From contig CAWKGV010000004.1 of NCBI GenBank assembly GCA_963849305.1, positions 124,001 to 188,000 of the forward strand: a stretch of 64,000 nt of DNA. Direction: 5' to 3'. Position numbers and translations under genes: made by a program. This DNA is from CAWKGV01 sp963849305. GTDB lineage: Bacteria > Pseudomonadota > Alphaproteobacteria > Acetobacterales > Acetobacteraceae. A model generated the notes under the pieces. The model had not been told where the DNA came from. It saw only the letters and a list, made by a program, of their open reading frames with translations, and searched no databases. Positions 25,799-34,347 of the stretch are shown here, piece after piece (the stretch's first letter is position 1; each line of letters begins with the position of its first letter).

Positions 25799-26315
25799 GA
25801 TGAGCGACACGCCCAATAACAACCAGCGTGTACTGCAACCACCGTCCTGGCCCCGCCCACGGGGCTATGCCAACGGCATCCTGACCGATGGCCGGATCAT
25901 CGTATTGGCGGGTCAGGTGGGCTGGGATGCTGAAGGCCGGTTCGGCGAGGGACTTCCGGCCCAGGTCGGCCAGGCACTCGCTAACGTCCGGGCCCTGCTT
26001 GCCGAGGCGGATGCGGTTCCACGGCATATCAGGCCGGCGCCGTCACCGGCCAGGCGATTGCCGTCGCCTGCGGAGAGGTTTGAGATGAGCGACACGCCCA
26101 ATAACAACCAGCGTGTACTGCAACCACCGTCCTGGCCCCGCCCACGGGGCTATGCCAACGGCATCCTGACCGATGGCCGGATCATCGTATTGGCGGGTCA
26201 GGTGGGCTGGGATGCTGAAGGCCGGTTCGGCGAGGGACTTCCGGCCCAGGTCGGCCAGGCGCTCGCCAATATCCAGGACCTGCTCGCCGAGGCGGCTGCG
26301 GCACCGCGGCATATC
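25746..26315 (+). repeat. Tandem 285-bp duplication covering the SDR tail and RidA start
   Basis: The segment 25746-26030 is repeated at 26031-26315. The first 230 bases of each unit are identical by eye (25746-25975 versus 26031-26260). The last 55 bases differ at about eleven positions. The period is a multiple of three, so the reading frame of RidA is kept across the junction. Confidence 0.9.
25800..26084 (+). pseudogene. Truncated upstream copy of the RidA-family gene
   Basis: The ATG at 25800, one base after the SDR stop, opens a RidA-like N-terminus (MSDTPNNNQRVLQPPSW, then GRIIVLAGQVGWD) that stops resembling the family after about residue 77 (PRHI). There it runs into a translated copy of the SDR 3' end (RPAPSPARRLPSPAERFE) and continues in frame into the full-length second copy at 26085. 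The result is one open frame of 241 residues with a partial RidA domain fused ahead of a complete one. The fused protein might be made, because the first ATG keeps the normal context. Its tail (NVRALLAEADAVP) differs from that of the second copy (NIQDLLAEAAAAP), so it is not a simple recent duplicate. Confidence 0.75.
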
Positions 26316-26525
26316 GTGCGCCTGACCTGGTGGGTCACCGACATGCGCGCCTACCGCGCCCAACAGTCCGCAATCGGCGCCGCCTATCGGCGCGTGATGG
26401 GCAGGCATTTTCCCACGATGTCAGTGATCGGGGTGACGCAGCTTGTCGAACCGGAGGCACTGGTCGAGATCGAGGCGACGGCGGTGCTTCCCTCTCGGAC
26501 CGCACCACGTAATGCGCTGGCTTGA
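26085..26525 (+). CDS. RidA/YjgF-family enamine/imine deaminase-like protein
   Basis: The 146-residue protein has a RidA fold: GYANGILTDGRIIVLAGQVGWDAEGRF, then LAEAAAAPRHIVRLTWWVTDMRAY, and the C-terminal VEPEALVEIEATAVLP that carries the conserved catalytic-site Glu. The usual Arg of canonical RidA before the final strand is not obvious, so it may belong to a divergent subgroup. In aminobenzoyl-CoA gene sets such a protein could hydrolyse the imine produced by the monooxygenase/reductase; that role is inferred from context. It is the second, intact member of the 285-bp duplication and keeps its own ATG and the SDR-derived ribosome site (GGAGAGG). Confidence 0.8.
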   Translation: MSDTPNNNQRVLQPPSWPRPRGYANGILTDGRIIVLAGQVGWDAEGRFGEGLPAQVGQALANIQDLLAEAAAAPRHIVRLTWWVTDMRAYRAQQSAIGAAYRRVMGRHFPTMSVIGVTQLVEPEALVEIEATAVLPSRTAPRNALA

Positions 26526-26559
26526 ACGGGCGCCAAACTGGCGCGTTGGTTGACAGCGA

Positions 26560-26640
26560 ATGACGGCACGGTTGCTGGCCGCCACCGCCGTCTTCATCGC
26601 CCTTGCGGGAGCGGCGCAGGACCAGATCCGTTTGACTGTG
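26560..26640 (+). pseudogene. Possible truncated gene with a signal peptide start
   Basis: An ATG at 26560 opens a hydrophobic leader (MTARLLAATAVFIALAGAAQ) with the appearance of a signal peptide. After about 25 codons the sequence loses any recognisable pattern and enters the opposite-strand prkA-like remnant. This may be the 5' end of a periplasmic protein gene of the pathway cluster, cut off by the rearrangement. The open frame itself continues to 26769 but looks random. Low confidence. Confidence 0.3.
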
Positions 26641-27478
26641 AGCTGGTCAGCGAACCCCCGGCGCCTTGGTGCGGTTTTACTTGTTCCCCCGCCAACTCGA
26701 TCCGAGTTCCGGCCAGAATTGCACACCCGCCTCCGAGCAGGTCAGCCCCAGGCTCAATTCGATGGTTAGCCATTCCTACCGCCACCCCGAAGGCCAAGAA
26801 CACTGCTGCCACCCCGAATGGATCGAGGCGCCTCAGGAACTTCCGCGTCCTCCCCGTTTGGGCCTCGACGATACCAATCGTCTGCAGTTGCCATGGATAT
26901 AGGCGCTGCACGCGAAAGCGTGAGAGGTCATTGTCGAACTCGTCCAGCCGCTCTGCGGACCAAGGGCTCATCCTTCCTGAGAGGCGCCGGCGGGGTATTC
27001 CGTAGCGGTCCTCTAAAATCCGGTGCTGGCGTTCGGACTGGAATAACCCGAGCGGGCTTTCGAACACCGGGCTCATCTGTTCGCCGGCCTTCAGCACATG
27101 GATTGGATGCTTCTCCAGCTGGTCCCTGAGCCACTCAGCCAGCGACCAGTCGTCGCGATCGAATGGCCCAAGTAGGTAGGGGCCGAGGAGACACATGACC
27201 TCCTTGCCCTGTTTGGTCTGCCGGAGGAAGCCGACGATGCGCTCGATGGTCTCCTCCATGCCGTAGAACTCGTCGAACGCCGGATAGACCCGGATGTTCC
27301 GATTGACGAACTTCGACGCGGGTTCGCCGAGCGCCGCCATCAGAAGCTCGGTCGCGCTCGCATACATCATCGGGTCGTGGCGGCAGGCGGCGAGATAATC
27401 GGCGAGCGACATCTCCGCTTCCCGGGTCGCCTCGAAGCTGCGGGCGTAAGTGGTGAAGATGTCATCGACCGTCTGCAT
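26594..27478 (-). pseudogene. Broken N-terminal copy of prkA
   Basis: Read leftward from the ATG at 27478, the frame matches the N-terminal part of the intact PrkA at 29447: MQTVDDIFTTYARSFEATRE, then FDEFYGMEETIERIVGF, PVFESPLGLF, and DRYGIPRRRLSG. Similarity fades after about residue 200 (RFRVQRLYPWQLQ), and the last 100 codons are unrelated. The P-loop is destroyed: where the intact protein has GPVGGGKS this copy has GPYLLGPFD, and an insertion-deletion has removed residues after the Ala-Leu-Gly-Glu-Pro stretch. It therefore cannot be a working kinase. The 3' unrelated part (FGVAAVFLAFGVAVGM) could be a piece of a membrane protein. Confidence 0.85.
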
Positions 27479-27604
27479 CGGTCGCTCCGTTTGAATGGGT
27501 AAGTCGACGTGCCGCACTGCAAGATAAGCGTAAAGGTAGCTTAAGCAGGGCCCATAGCGTTAAGTTTTTTTGGCTCGGACCGGGTCCACGCCATCGAACC
27601 TTCG
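27398..27604 (-). repeat. Inverted repeat, left arm (prkA promoter and start)
   Basis: These bases are the reverse complement of 29321-29524 with only about five differences. The block spans roughly 125 bases of upstream sequence plus the first 26 codons of prkA. Weaker similarity extends the arm in both directions, inward to about 27735 and outward to about 26870. The two arms flank a central 1.4-kb segment that carries the broken sigma and anti-sigma genes. Confidence 0.88.
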
Positions 27605-27744
27605 CGGGGTTCTTATCGGTCATCGGGAGGCGGGTCCTTTCGGATCAGGCGGCCAACTTGTCTGAAAGATGAAGGCAGCGGTTGTGGTCGGATTGTGGCG
27701 AAGGGCGCGGTTGCTAACGCGCGTAACTGTGTTGCGGGAACTCC

Positions 27745-27889
27745 AAATGCGACCCTTGAACGCTTGGCTAGCTTGTCGATCAGGGAAGAGATGTCCTGGT
27801 CGTTCTCCATCCCGGGCTCGGTTCTGGCGATAGCGCCGGACGCCTGCGATGAATTCTGCGTAACCTAGCACCGGCTCACAAAACTTCAC
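27745..27889 (-). pseudogene. Displaced internal fragments of prkA
   Basis: On the minus strand this piece carries a sequence corresponding to PrkA residues about 205-235 (nucleotides encoding AxTEPGxENxQDISSLxxK; here ENDQDISSLIDKLA). Just before it lies a shorter match (GYAEFIAG) to a region that lies near residue 480 of the intact protein (RYAEFIGN). The order is not that of the intact gene, so the remnant is shuffled as well as truncated. The second match is short and may be fortuitous. Confidence 0.55.
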
Positions 27890-28084
27890 CTGGATGCAGT
27901 CCCCGCGTCTGCCCGGGGCACTCCGGTATGGGTCGTCTCTGAGCCCTGCCGTTTAAGACGCGACGGTTCGACCAGTATCGCGCCAGCACCACGCCCGCGC
28001 TCACAACAGCCCCAGCATCATTCCTGGAGTCCGCCCTTGCGCCGTCAAAGGTCGGGTTGGCCGGGCCGATACCGGGCGCGACTG

Positions 28085-28528
28085 CCCGGGTCATCGGAGT
28101 GTCCAGGGTCTTTCGGGGCCGCGAGCGTGCGCGGTGCAGCAGCACCCGCTGGTTCCCCGGCTGGTGCAGGGCACACGCCTCCTCGGCCGATCGCCCCTCC
28201 ATGTCGCGCAAAGCAACACCGCGCGTTGACCGAAAGGCGCTCAACCGCGGCCTGCCGATCGCCCCTCCTGCCCGGCACTCGTCCTGGCCCGGTTGAGAAC
28301 GATGCTGAACAGCCAGGTGGAGAGGCTCGATCGGCCTTCAAAGCCGGAAATGCCGGCGAATACGGCGAGCCAGGCATCCTGCGTGACCTCCTCGGCCTGC
28401 CCTCGGGTTCCGATGATGGCGGCGGCAAGCTCGACCAAGGAGCCGTGATAGCGGGTAATCAGGCGGCGATAGGCTCCCTCCTCTCCCCTAGGGCTTCCGG
28501 CCGAGTGACCGGCTGACCGGCCCGGCAC
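28085..28528 (-). pseudogene. Broken ECF-type RNA polymerase sigma factor gene
   Basis: The N-terminal frame (28528 to 28241) encodes a recognisable sigma region 2: YRRLITRYHGSLVELAAAI, QAEEVTQDAWLAVFAGI, and FEGRSSLSTWLFSIVLNRAR. After the SAGQEGRS stretch the frame stops. Region 4 appears in another frame from 28244 (VALRDMEGRSAEEACALH, GNQRVLLHRARSRPRKTL). The linker normally found between the two regions is largely missing, and the region 4 helix-turn-helix has lost residues. A deletion plus frameshift is the simplest reading. The gene is divergent from an anti-sigma remnant at 28560. Confidence 0.78.
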
Positions 28529-28559
28529 GCTTTGCTACAATACAGGCGGGACTGAAACC

Positions 28560-28911
28560 GTGCTGACTTGCCGCGCCACGCCGGAATTGGTGACTGACTA
28601 CTTGGAAGACGGATTGCAGCTCCGAAGCAACTCGCGCTTCGGTTTATTTGCGCCGGTGCGAGGCATGCCGGCGCTACCTCGAGCAGATGCGCAGGACTAT
28701 CCGTTTGCTGGCTGCCATTCCCCCCGGTCCGCTCCCTCAATCGGTCGAGGACCGGCTGATTGCGGCGGCCCGAGCTTGGGCGGCCGGGTTAGCTGAGCCG
28801 AAACCGCAGACCGGCAACGCCCAGGAACACAGCAGGCGTTGCGCTTTATGCGGCAATTCTGCCCACAGCGCATACAAAACGTTCGTGCAACTCTGTGTGA
28901 CGGCGAAATAA
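28560..28911 (+). pseudogene. Broken anti-sigma factor (zinc-finger, zf-HC2 type)
   Basis: The first frame reads VLTCRATPELVTDYLEDGL, the start of a zf-HC2 domain. The second frame carries its end: LRRCEACRRYLEQMRRTIRLL followed by a proline-rich PPGPLPQSVEDRLI tail. The two parts are joined by a frameshift near 28643-28646 that also removes the zinc-binding His of the H-x3-C-x2-C motif. Intact proteins of this kind bind the partner ECF sigma factor; here both partners are broken. It faces away from the sigma remnant with about 30 bases between them. Confidence 0.75.
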
Positions 28912-29446
28912 ACTTTACCGTTAACCGGTTTTTAGGATTACACTGGTAGTCTCGTTCGAGTCGGCAGGCCTCATCCCGAGGCAGCCGCGGGCGACGGAGG
29001 GGTCGGCATGACGCAACCTCCTGACCCGGTCCTGGGGCTGCTCGTTCGGCGGCCCACGGTTTGCACCGGCAACTCATGCCATGACTGGCTACCCCGGGGA
29101 CGTACCCATCGCGCGCCGACGCGGCGTCGCAGTCAACGGCGCTTGACTAAGCGATGCTGCCCCGTGTGCGAGCGGCAACACACTTGCGCGCGTTGGCGAC
29201 TCGTACCTCGCTTTATCGGCATTTCGCCACAATCCGACCACGACCGCTGCCCTCATCTTACAGGCGGGTCGGCTGCCCTAAATCACAAAGGACGCCCTCT
29301 AATGGTTGATAGACACCCGACGAAGGTTCGATGGCGTGGACCCGGTCCGAGCCAAAAAAACTTAACGCTATGGGCCCTGCTTAAGCTACGTTTACGCTTA
29401 TCTTGCAGTGCGGCACGCCGAGTCACCCATTCAAACGGAGCGACCG
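28912..29446. other. Upstream region of prkA, gene-free
   Basis: No credible gene is seen. From about 29170 the sequence is similar to the complement of 27735 and beyond, and from 29321 it is nearly identical to the left inverted arm, so the last 280 bases are the duplicated prkA upstream region. The stretch at 29351-29400 (seven A, then TTAACGC, a GGGCCC, CTTAAG and TTTACGCTTATC) is kept in both arms and is the best place to look for the prkA promoter. An open frame across 29008-29463 has no family resemblance. Confidence 0.6.
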
Positions 29447-29524
29447 ATGCAGACGGTCGATGACATCTTCACCACTTACGCCCGCAGCTTCGAGGCGACC
29501 CGGGAAGCGGAGATGTCGCTCGCC
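29321..29524 (+). repeat. Inverted repeat, right arm (prkA promoter and start)
   Basis: This is the counterpart of 27398-27604 in opposite orientation, with about five mismatches. It contains the upstream region and first 26 codons of the intact prkA. Coding similarity between the arms continues to about prkA codon 200 but with many more changes, so the promoter-proximal block has either been homogenised or is under selection. Confidence 0.88.
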
Positions 29525-31393
29525 GACTATCTGGCCGCGTGCCGCGACGACCCGATGATGTATGCCACGGCTACCGAGCGCCTGCTCGCGGCGATCGGCG
29601 AGCCGGAGATGGTCGATACCGCGAAGGACGCCCGGCTCGGGCGCATCTTCATGAACCGCACCATCCGGGTCTATCCGGCGTTCGACGAGTTCTATGGCAT
29701 GGAGGAGACGATCGAGCGCATCGTCGGCTTCCTGCGCCACGCGGCCCAGGGTCTCGAAGAGCGCAAACAAATCATGTACTTGCTCGGCCCGGTCGGCGGC
29801 GGCAAGTCCTCCCTGGCCGAACGGATCAAGGCGTTGATGGAGGTGCATCCCATCTACGTGCTGAAGGCCGGCGATCAGGTGAGCCCGGTGTTCGAAAGCC
29901 CGCTCGGCCTGTTCCACTCCGAGCGCATGGGGCAGATGCTCGAGGACCGCTACGGCATCCCGCGCCGGCGCCTCTCCGGGTTGATGAGCCCCTGGTGCAT
30001 CAAGCGGCTCGACGAGTTCGGCGGCGACATTGCGCGCTTCCGGGTGCAGCGGATGCTGCCGTCGCGGCTGCGGCAGATCGCCATCGCCAAGACCGAGCCG
30101 GGCGACGAGAACAACCAGGATATCTCCTCACTGGTCGGGAAGGTCGATATCCGCAAGCTGGAGCTTCATGCCCAGAACGACCCCGACGCCTACAGCTACT
30201 CGGGCGGACTGAACCGGGCCAACCAGGGCGTGCTCGAGTTCGTCGAGATGTTCAAGGCGCCGATCAAGATGCTGCACCCGCTGCTGACGGCGACGCAAGA
30301 AAGCAACTACATCGGCACAGAGAACATCGGCGCGATCCCATTCGGCGGCATCATCCTCGCGCACTCCAACGAGGCCGAGTGGCAGAGCTTCAAGAACAAT
30401 CGCAACAACGAAGCCTTCATCGACCGCATTTACGTCATCAAAGTGCCGTACTGCCTGCGCGTGACCGAAGAGCAAAAGATCTATGACAAGCTCGTGACCA
30501 GCTCGGAACTGGCGGAATCGCCTTGCGCGCCGGCCACGCTGGAAATGCTCGCCCGCTTCTCGGTCCTGACGCGGTTGCGGCGGCACGAGAACTCCACTCT
30601 TTACGCCAAGATGCGCGTCTATGACGGCGAGTCGTTGAAAGAGACCGATCCCCGGGCGCGAAGCCTGCAAGAATACAAAGACGCGGCCGGCGTCGAGGAA
30701 GGCATGGACGGCGCCTCGACCCGCTTCGCCTTCAAGGTGCTCGCGGCGACCTTCAACCACGACACGACAGAAATCGCGGCCGATCCCGTCCATCTAATGT
30801 ATGTGCTCGAGCAGTCGATCCGTCGGGATCAACTCCCGGCCGAGACCGAGAAGCGGTACCTGGAGTTCATCAAGGGTGAGCTGGCACCGCGTTACGCCGA
30901 GTTCATCGGCAACGAGATCCAGAAGGCGTATCTCGAGTCGTATCACGACTATGGGCAGAACCTGTTCGATCGCTACGTGGCCTATGCCGACGCCTGGATC
31001 GAGGATCAGGACTACAAGGATCCGGACACCGGGCAGTTGTTGAACCGCGAGTTGCTCAACCAGGAGCTGACGAAGATCGAGAAGCCGGCTGGGATCGCCA
31101 ACCCCAAGGACTTCCGCAATGAGGTGGTGAAGTTCAGCCTCCGGGCACGCGCGAGCAACGGCGGCAAGAATCCGTCCTGGACCAGCTACGAAAAGCTTCG
31201 CGAGGTGATCGAGCGGCGGATGTTCTCCCAGGTAGAGGAGCTGCTGCCCGTCATCAGCTTCGGCTCCAAGAAGGACAGCGACACCGAAAAGAAGCACGAC
31301 GAGTTCGTGGATCGCATGGTTGAACGCGGTTACACCGAACGCCAAGTGCGGCGCCTCGTCGAGTGGTACATGCGGGTCAAGCAGGCAGGGTAG
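29447..31393 (+). CDS. prkA: PrkA family serine protein kinase (YeaG-like)
   Basis: The start at 29447 follows ACGGAGCGACCG and gives 648 residues, the normal length. The N-terminal AAA-type domain has Walker A GPVGGGKS near residue 114 and a long conserved core (PLGLFHSERMG, DRYGIPRRRLSGLMSPW, GGLNRANQGVLEFVEMFKAP, LTATQESNY, IILAHSNEAEW). The C-terminal part (residues about 420-648) is the PrkA kinase-like region ending RQVRRLVEWYMRV. PrkA proteins act in stationary-phase and nutrient-stress responses, and the family is almost always followed by yeaH and spoVR-type genes, as here. A broken inverted copy of its 5' half lies at 26594-27478. Confidence 0.94.
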   Translation: MQTVDDIFTTYARSFEATREAEMSLADYLAACRDDPMMYATATERLLAAIGEPEMVDTAKDARLGRIFMNRTIRVYPAFDEFYGMEETIERIVGFLRHAAQGLEERKQIMYLLGPVGGGKSSLAERIKALMEVHPIYVLKAGDQVSPVFESPLGLFHSERMGQMLEDRYGIPRRRLSGLMSPWCIKRLDEFGGDIARFRVQRMLPSRLRQIAIAKTEPGDENNQDISSLVGKVDIRKLELHAQNDPDAYSYSGGLNRANQGVLEFVEMFKAPIKMLHPLLTATQESNYIGTENIGAIPFGGIILAHSNEAEWQSFKNNRNNEAFIDRIYVIKVPYCLRVTEEQKIYDKLVTSSELAESPCAPATLEMLARFSVLTRLRRHENSTLYAKMRVYDGESLKETDPRARSLQEYKDAAGVEEGMDGASTRFAFKVLAATFNHDTTEIAADPVHLMYVLEQSIRRDQLPAETEKRYLEFIKGELAPRYAEFIGNEIQKAYLESYHDYGQNLFDRYVAYADAWIEDQDYKDPDTGQLLNRELLNQELTKIEKPAGIANPKDFRNEVVKFSLRARASNGGKNPSWTSYEKLREVIERRMFSQVEELLPVISFGSKKDSDTEKKHDEFVDRMVERGYTERQVRRLVEWYMRVKQAG

Positions 31394-31431
31394 GCCAGCG
31401 GTCCCGAGAGGGCGAGCAAAGGGGCAAGGTC

Positions 31432-32733
31432 ATGCATATCATCGACCGCCGCCTTAACCCCGGCGGTAAAAGCTTGGCGAACCGCCAACGCTTCATGCGC
31501 CGGGCCAAGTCGCTGATCCGGAAGGCTGTGCATGAGAGCGCGGCCAGCCGGGGGATCAAAGACGCCGACGAGGCCGGCGAGGTGTCGCTGCCGGCGCAGG
31601 GCGTTCACGAACCCTCATTCCGTCGGGGCGCCGCAGGGGGAACGCGCGATCACCTGCTCCCGGGCAACAAGCAGTATGTCGAGGGCGACACCATTCCGCG
31701 ACCACCCAACGGCGGGGGCGGGTCCGGCTCGGAGGGAAGCCCAGACGGTGAGGGCCAGGACGACTTCCGCTTCGCCCTGTCGCGCGACGAGTTCGTTGAT
31801 CTGTTCCTGGAAGATTTGGAGCTTCCGGACCTGGCCAAACGGCGGGTCGTTGACACCGAATCAATGAGCTGGAACCGGGCCGGCTATTCCGTGACCGGCT
31901 CGCCCGCCAACCTCGCCTTGATGCGCACGGTGCGCAACGGCCTGGCACGACGGATCGCGCTGCGACGGCCGAAGACCGAGGAGATCGTCCAGCTTCGCCA
32001 GCAGATCAACGCGCTGGAGGAAGGCGACCCGCGACGGATCGAGCTGGAAGAGGAACTCGACCGCAAGTTGCGACGTACCGGCCTCATCCCGTACATTGAT
32101 CCGCTGGACGTGCGCTACAAGCGGTTCGAGGCGCATCCAAAGCCGGTGGCGCAGGCCGTGATGTTCTGCCTCATGGACGTCTCAGGCTCGATGACCGAGC
32201 ACATGAAGGATCTGGCTAAACGGTTCTACGTCCTACTCTATATATTCCTGCGCCGGAAGTATAAGCATGTGGAGGTGGTGTTCATTCGCCACACGCACCA
32301 CGCGCAGGAGGTGGACGAGGACACATTTTTCCATTCGCCTGAGACGGGCGGCACGGTGGTTTCCACCGCGCTTGAGGAAATGCGCGGGGTGGTGTCCGAG
32401 CGGTACAGCCCGGATGCGTGGAACATTTACGCCGCCCAGGCCTCGGACGGTGACAACACCGCCTCCGACAACGAGCGGACGGCGGACCTACTGACCAACC
32501 ACATCCTGCCGATCTGCCAATATTACGCCTATCTCGAAGTAGGGCGCGATTCGGAGCATTTCCCGCCGGGCTTCATCCGCCGCGACAGTGATTTGTGGCA
32601 GACTTATAGCGAAATCTGCCGGACCGGCGCGCCGATGGCGATGCGCAAAGTGAGCCATCGGCGCGACATTTACCCAGTCTTCCGCGAGCTTTTCGCCCGC
32701 AAGCAGGCCCCATCTGGAGCCGAGACCGCATGA
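31432..32733 (+). CDS. YeaH/YhbH family protein (DUF444)
   Basis: The start at 31432 gives 433 residues, typical of the family. The N-terminus (MHIIDRRLNPGGKSLANRQRF, then RAKSLIRKAV) and a glycine-rich linker (PNGGGGSGSEG) match YeaH. The second half is a von Willebrand A-like domain with a MIDAS motif DVSGS beginning at Asp249, followed by MTEHMKDLAKRFY and VEVVFIRHTHHAQEVDE. Its role is not biochemically settled, but it is co-expressed with the PrkA kinase in enterobacteria. It overlaps the next gene, spoVR, by four bases. The 38 bases before it hold a weak GCAAGGT ribosome site. Confidence 0.92.
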   Translation: MHIIDRRLNPGGKSLANRQRFMRRAKSLIRKAVHESAASRGIKDADEAGEVSLPAQGVHEPSFRRGAAGGTRDHLLPGNKQYVEGDTIPRPPNGGGGSGSEGSPDGEGQDDFRFALSRDEFVDLFLEDLELPDLAKRRVVDTESMSWNRAGYSVTGSPANLALMRTVRNGLARRIALRRPKTEEIVQLRQQINALEEGDPRRIELEEELDRKLRRTGLIPYIDPLDVRYKRFEAHPKPVAQAVMFCLMDVSGSMTEHMKDLAKRFYVLLYIFLRRKYKHVEVVFIRHTHHAQEVDEDTFFHSPETGGTVVSTALEEMRGVVSERYSPDAWNIYAAQASDGDNTASDNERTADLLTNHILPICQYYAYLEVGRDSEHFPPGFIRRDSDLWQTYSEICRTGAPMAMRKVSHRRDIYPVFRELFARKQAPSGAETA

Positions 32734-34292
32734 ACTTCATCAACCCGAATGCCGTCCGCCCTCTGTTCGAGGGCGCCGACTGGGAGTTCTCGACGATCCA
32801 GCGCGCCTATCAGGCGATCGAGGGGATCGCGGTGGGCGAACTGGGGCTGGATGTCTATCCCAACCAGATCGAGGTGATCAGCACCGAGCAAATGCTCGAT
32901 GCGTATTCCTCGGTCGGAATGCCGCTGTTCTACAAGCATTGGTCGTTCGGCAAGCACTTCGCCCGGAACGAGGCGATGTACCAAGCCGGAATGCAGGGGC
33001 TGGCGTATGAGATCGTGATCAACTCGAATCCGTGCATCTCCTACATCATGGAGGAGAACACGGCCACCATGCAGGCGCTGGTCATCGCTCATGCGGCGTT
33101 TGGTCATAACCATTTCTTTAAGAACAATTACCTGTTCCGCCAATGGACCGATGCGGACGGCATCCTGGACTACCTCGAGTTCGCCAAGGGCTACATCGCC
33201 CAGTGCGAGGAGAAGTATGGCGAGGCGGCGGTGGAGCGCCTGCTTGATTCCGCGCATGCCCTGATGAGCCACGGTGTTCACCGCTACCCGCGCCGCCGGG
33301 TAGCCGACCTGCGCTCGGAGGAGCGACGAGAGCGCGAGCGGCGCGTGCATGACGAACAGGTGTTCAACGACCTCTGGCGCACCGTCCCGCAAAAGGAGAA
33401 CGCTAAGCAGGATAGCTCGGTCGAGGAGCGTCGCCGGGCATTGCTGCAATTGCCTCAGGAGAATGTCCTATACTTCCTCGAAAAGACGGCGCCTCGGTTG
33501 CTTCCTTGGCAGCGGGAGATCCTGCGCATCGTCCGGCACATCGCGCAGTATTTCTATCCGCAGAGCCAGACCAAGATGATGAACGAGGGCTGCGCCACCT
33601 ACGTTCACTATCGCATCATGAACCGGCTGCACCAGAAGGGCCTGCTGACCGACGGGGCGATGGTCGAGTTCCTGCGCTCGCACACAAATGTCGTGTTCCA
33701 GCCCGAATTCGACGATCCGCGCTTTTCCGGGCTCAATCCGTACGCGCTCGGTTTCGCCATGATGCAAGACATCGAGCGCATCTGCACTGAGCCCACCGCC
33801 GAGGACGAGCAATGGTTCCCGGCTATCGCCGGCAGCGGCGACGCGATGGCGGTACTGCGCGACTGCTGGGCCAACTACCGCGACGAAAGCTTTATCCTAC
33901 AATTCCTGAGCCCGCGCCTGATCCGCCAGTTTGGCCTGTTCCATGTCAGCGACGATTCCAACGAGTCGCAACTGCGGGTGGAGGCAATCCATGACGAGCG
34001 CGGCTATCGCAAGATCCAGCGCGCGCTGGCCCGACAATACGACGTCGCCTGGACATTGGCAGACATCCAGGTGGCCGATGTGAACCTCGCGGCCGACCGG
34101 CGGCTGATCCTGCACCACCGCGCGCTCAATCGCGTGCTGCTGGACGAGCGGGACGCGCGCCAGGTGCTTCAGCACCTCGCGGACCTTTGGGGCTACGACG
34201 TGCTGCTGAAGGAAGTCGATCCAGGGTCGGATGCCGTGCTCAAGGAGCACGCGGCCAGCCCGCGCCCAGGACTGCTCCAGCCGATCTCCTGA
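32730..34292 (+). CDS. SpoVR family protein (YcgB-like)
   Basis: The 520-residue protein matches SpoVR/YcgB along its full length: DWEFSTIQRAYQAIEGIA, DVYPNQIEVISTEQMLDAY, MPLFYKHWSFGKHF, ENTATMQALVIAHAAFGHNHFFKNN, and QTKMMNEGCATYVHYRIM. The HAAFGHNHFFK and NEGCATYVHY motifs hint at a metal-binding, zincin-like centre, although no activity is established. The name comes from a Bacillus gene needed for spore cortex formation; in proteobacteria it travels with prkA and yeaH. The start overlaps the yeaH stop by four bases, so the three genes form one translationally coupled operon. Confidence 0.93.
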   Translation: MNFINPNAVRPLFEGADWEFSTIQRAYQAIEGIAVGELGLDVYPNQIEVISTEQMLDAYSSVGMPLFYKHWSFGKHFARNEAMYQAGMQGLAYEIVINSNPCISYIMEENTATMQALVIAHAAFGHNHFFKNNYLFRQWTDADGILDYLEFAKGYIAQCEEKYGEAAVERLLDSAHALMSHGVHRYPRRRVADLRSEERRERERRVHDEQVFNDLWRTVPQKENAKQDSSVEERRRALLQLPQENVLYFLEKTAPRLLPWQREILRIVRHIAQYFYPQSQTKMMNEGCATYVHYRIMNRLHQKGLLTDGAMVEFLRSHTNVVFQPEFDDPRFSGLNPYALGFAMMQDIERICTEPTAEDEQWFPAIAGSGDAMAVLRDCWANYRDESFILQFLSPRLIRQFGLFHVSDDSNESQLRVEAIHDERGYRKIQRALARQYDVAWTLADIQVADVNLAADRRLILHHRALNRVLLDERDARQVLQHLADLWGYDVLLKEVDPGSDAVLKEHAASPRPGLLQPIS

Positions 34293-34347
34293 TAGCGCTT
34301 AACGACGCTGCTTGACCGCTGGCGCGCACCCCGACACGGTGCGCGTG

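Noticed and set aside
29008..29463. 151-residue plus-strand frame upstream of prkA
   Set aside because: It crosses the duplicated promoter region and the prkA start, is Arg-rich with scattered Cys, and its ending is the prkA upstream sequence read in another frame.
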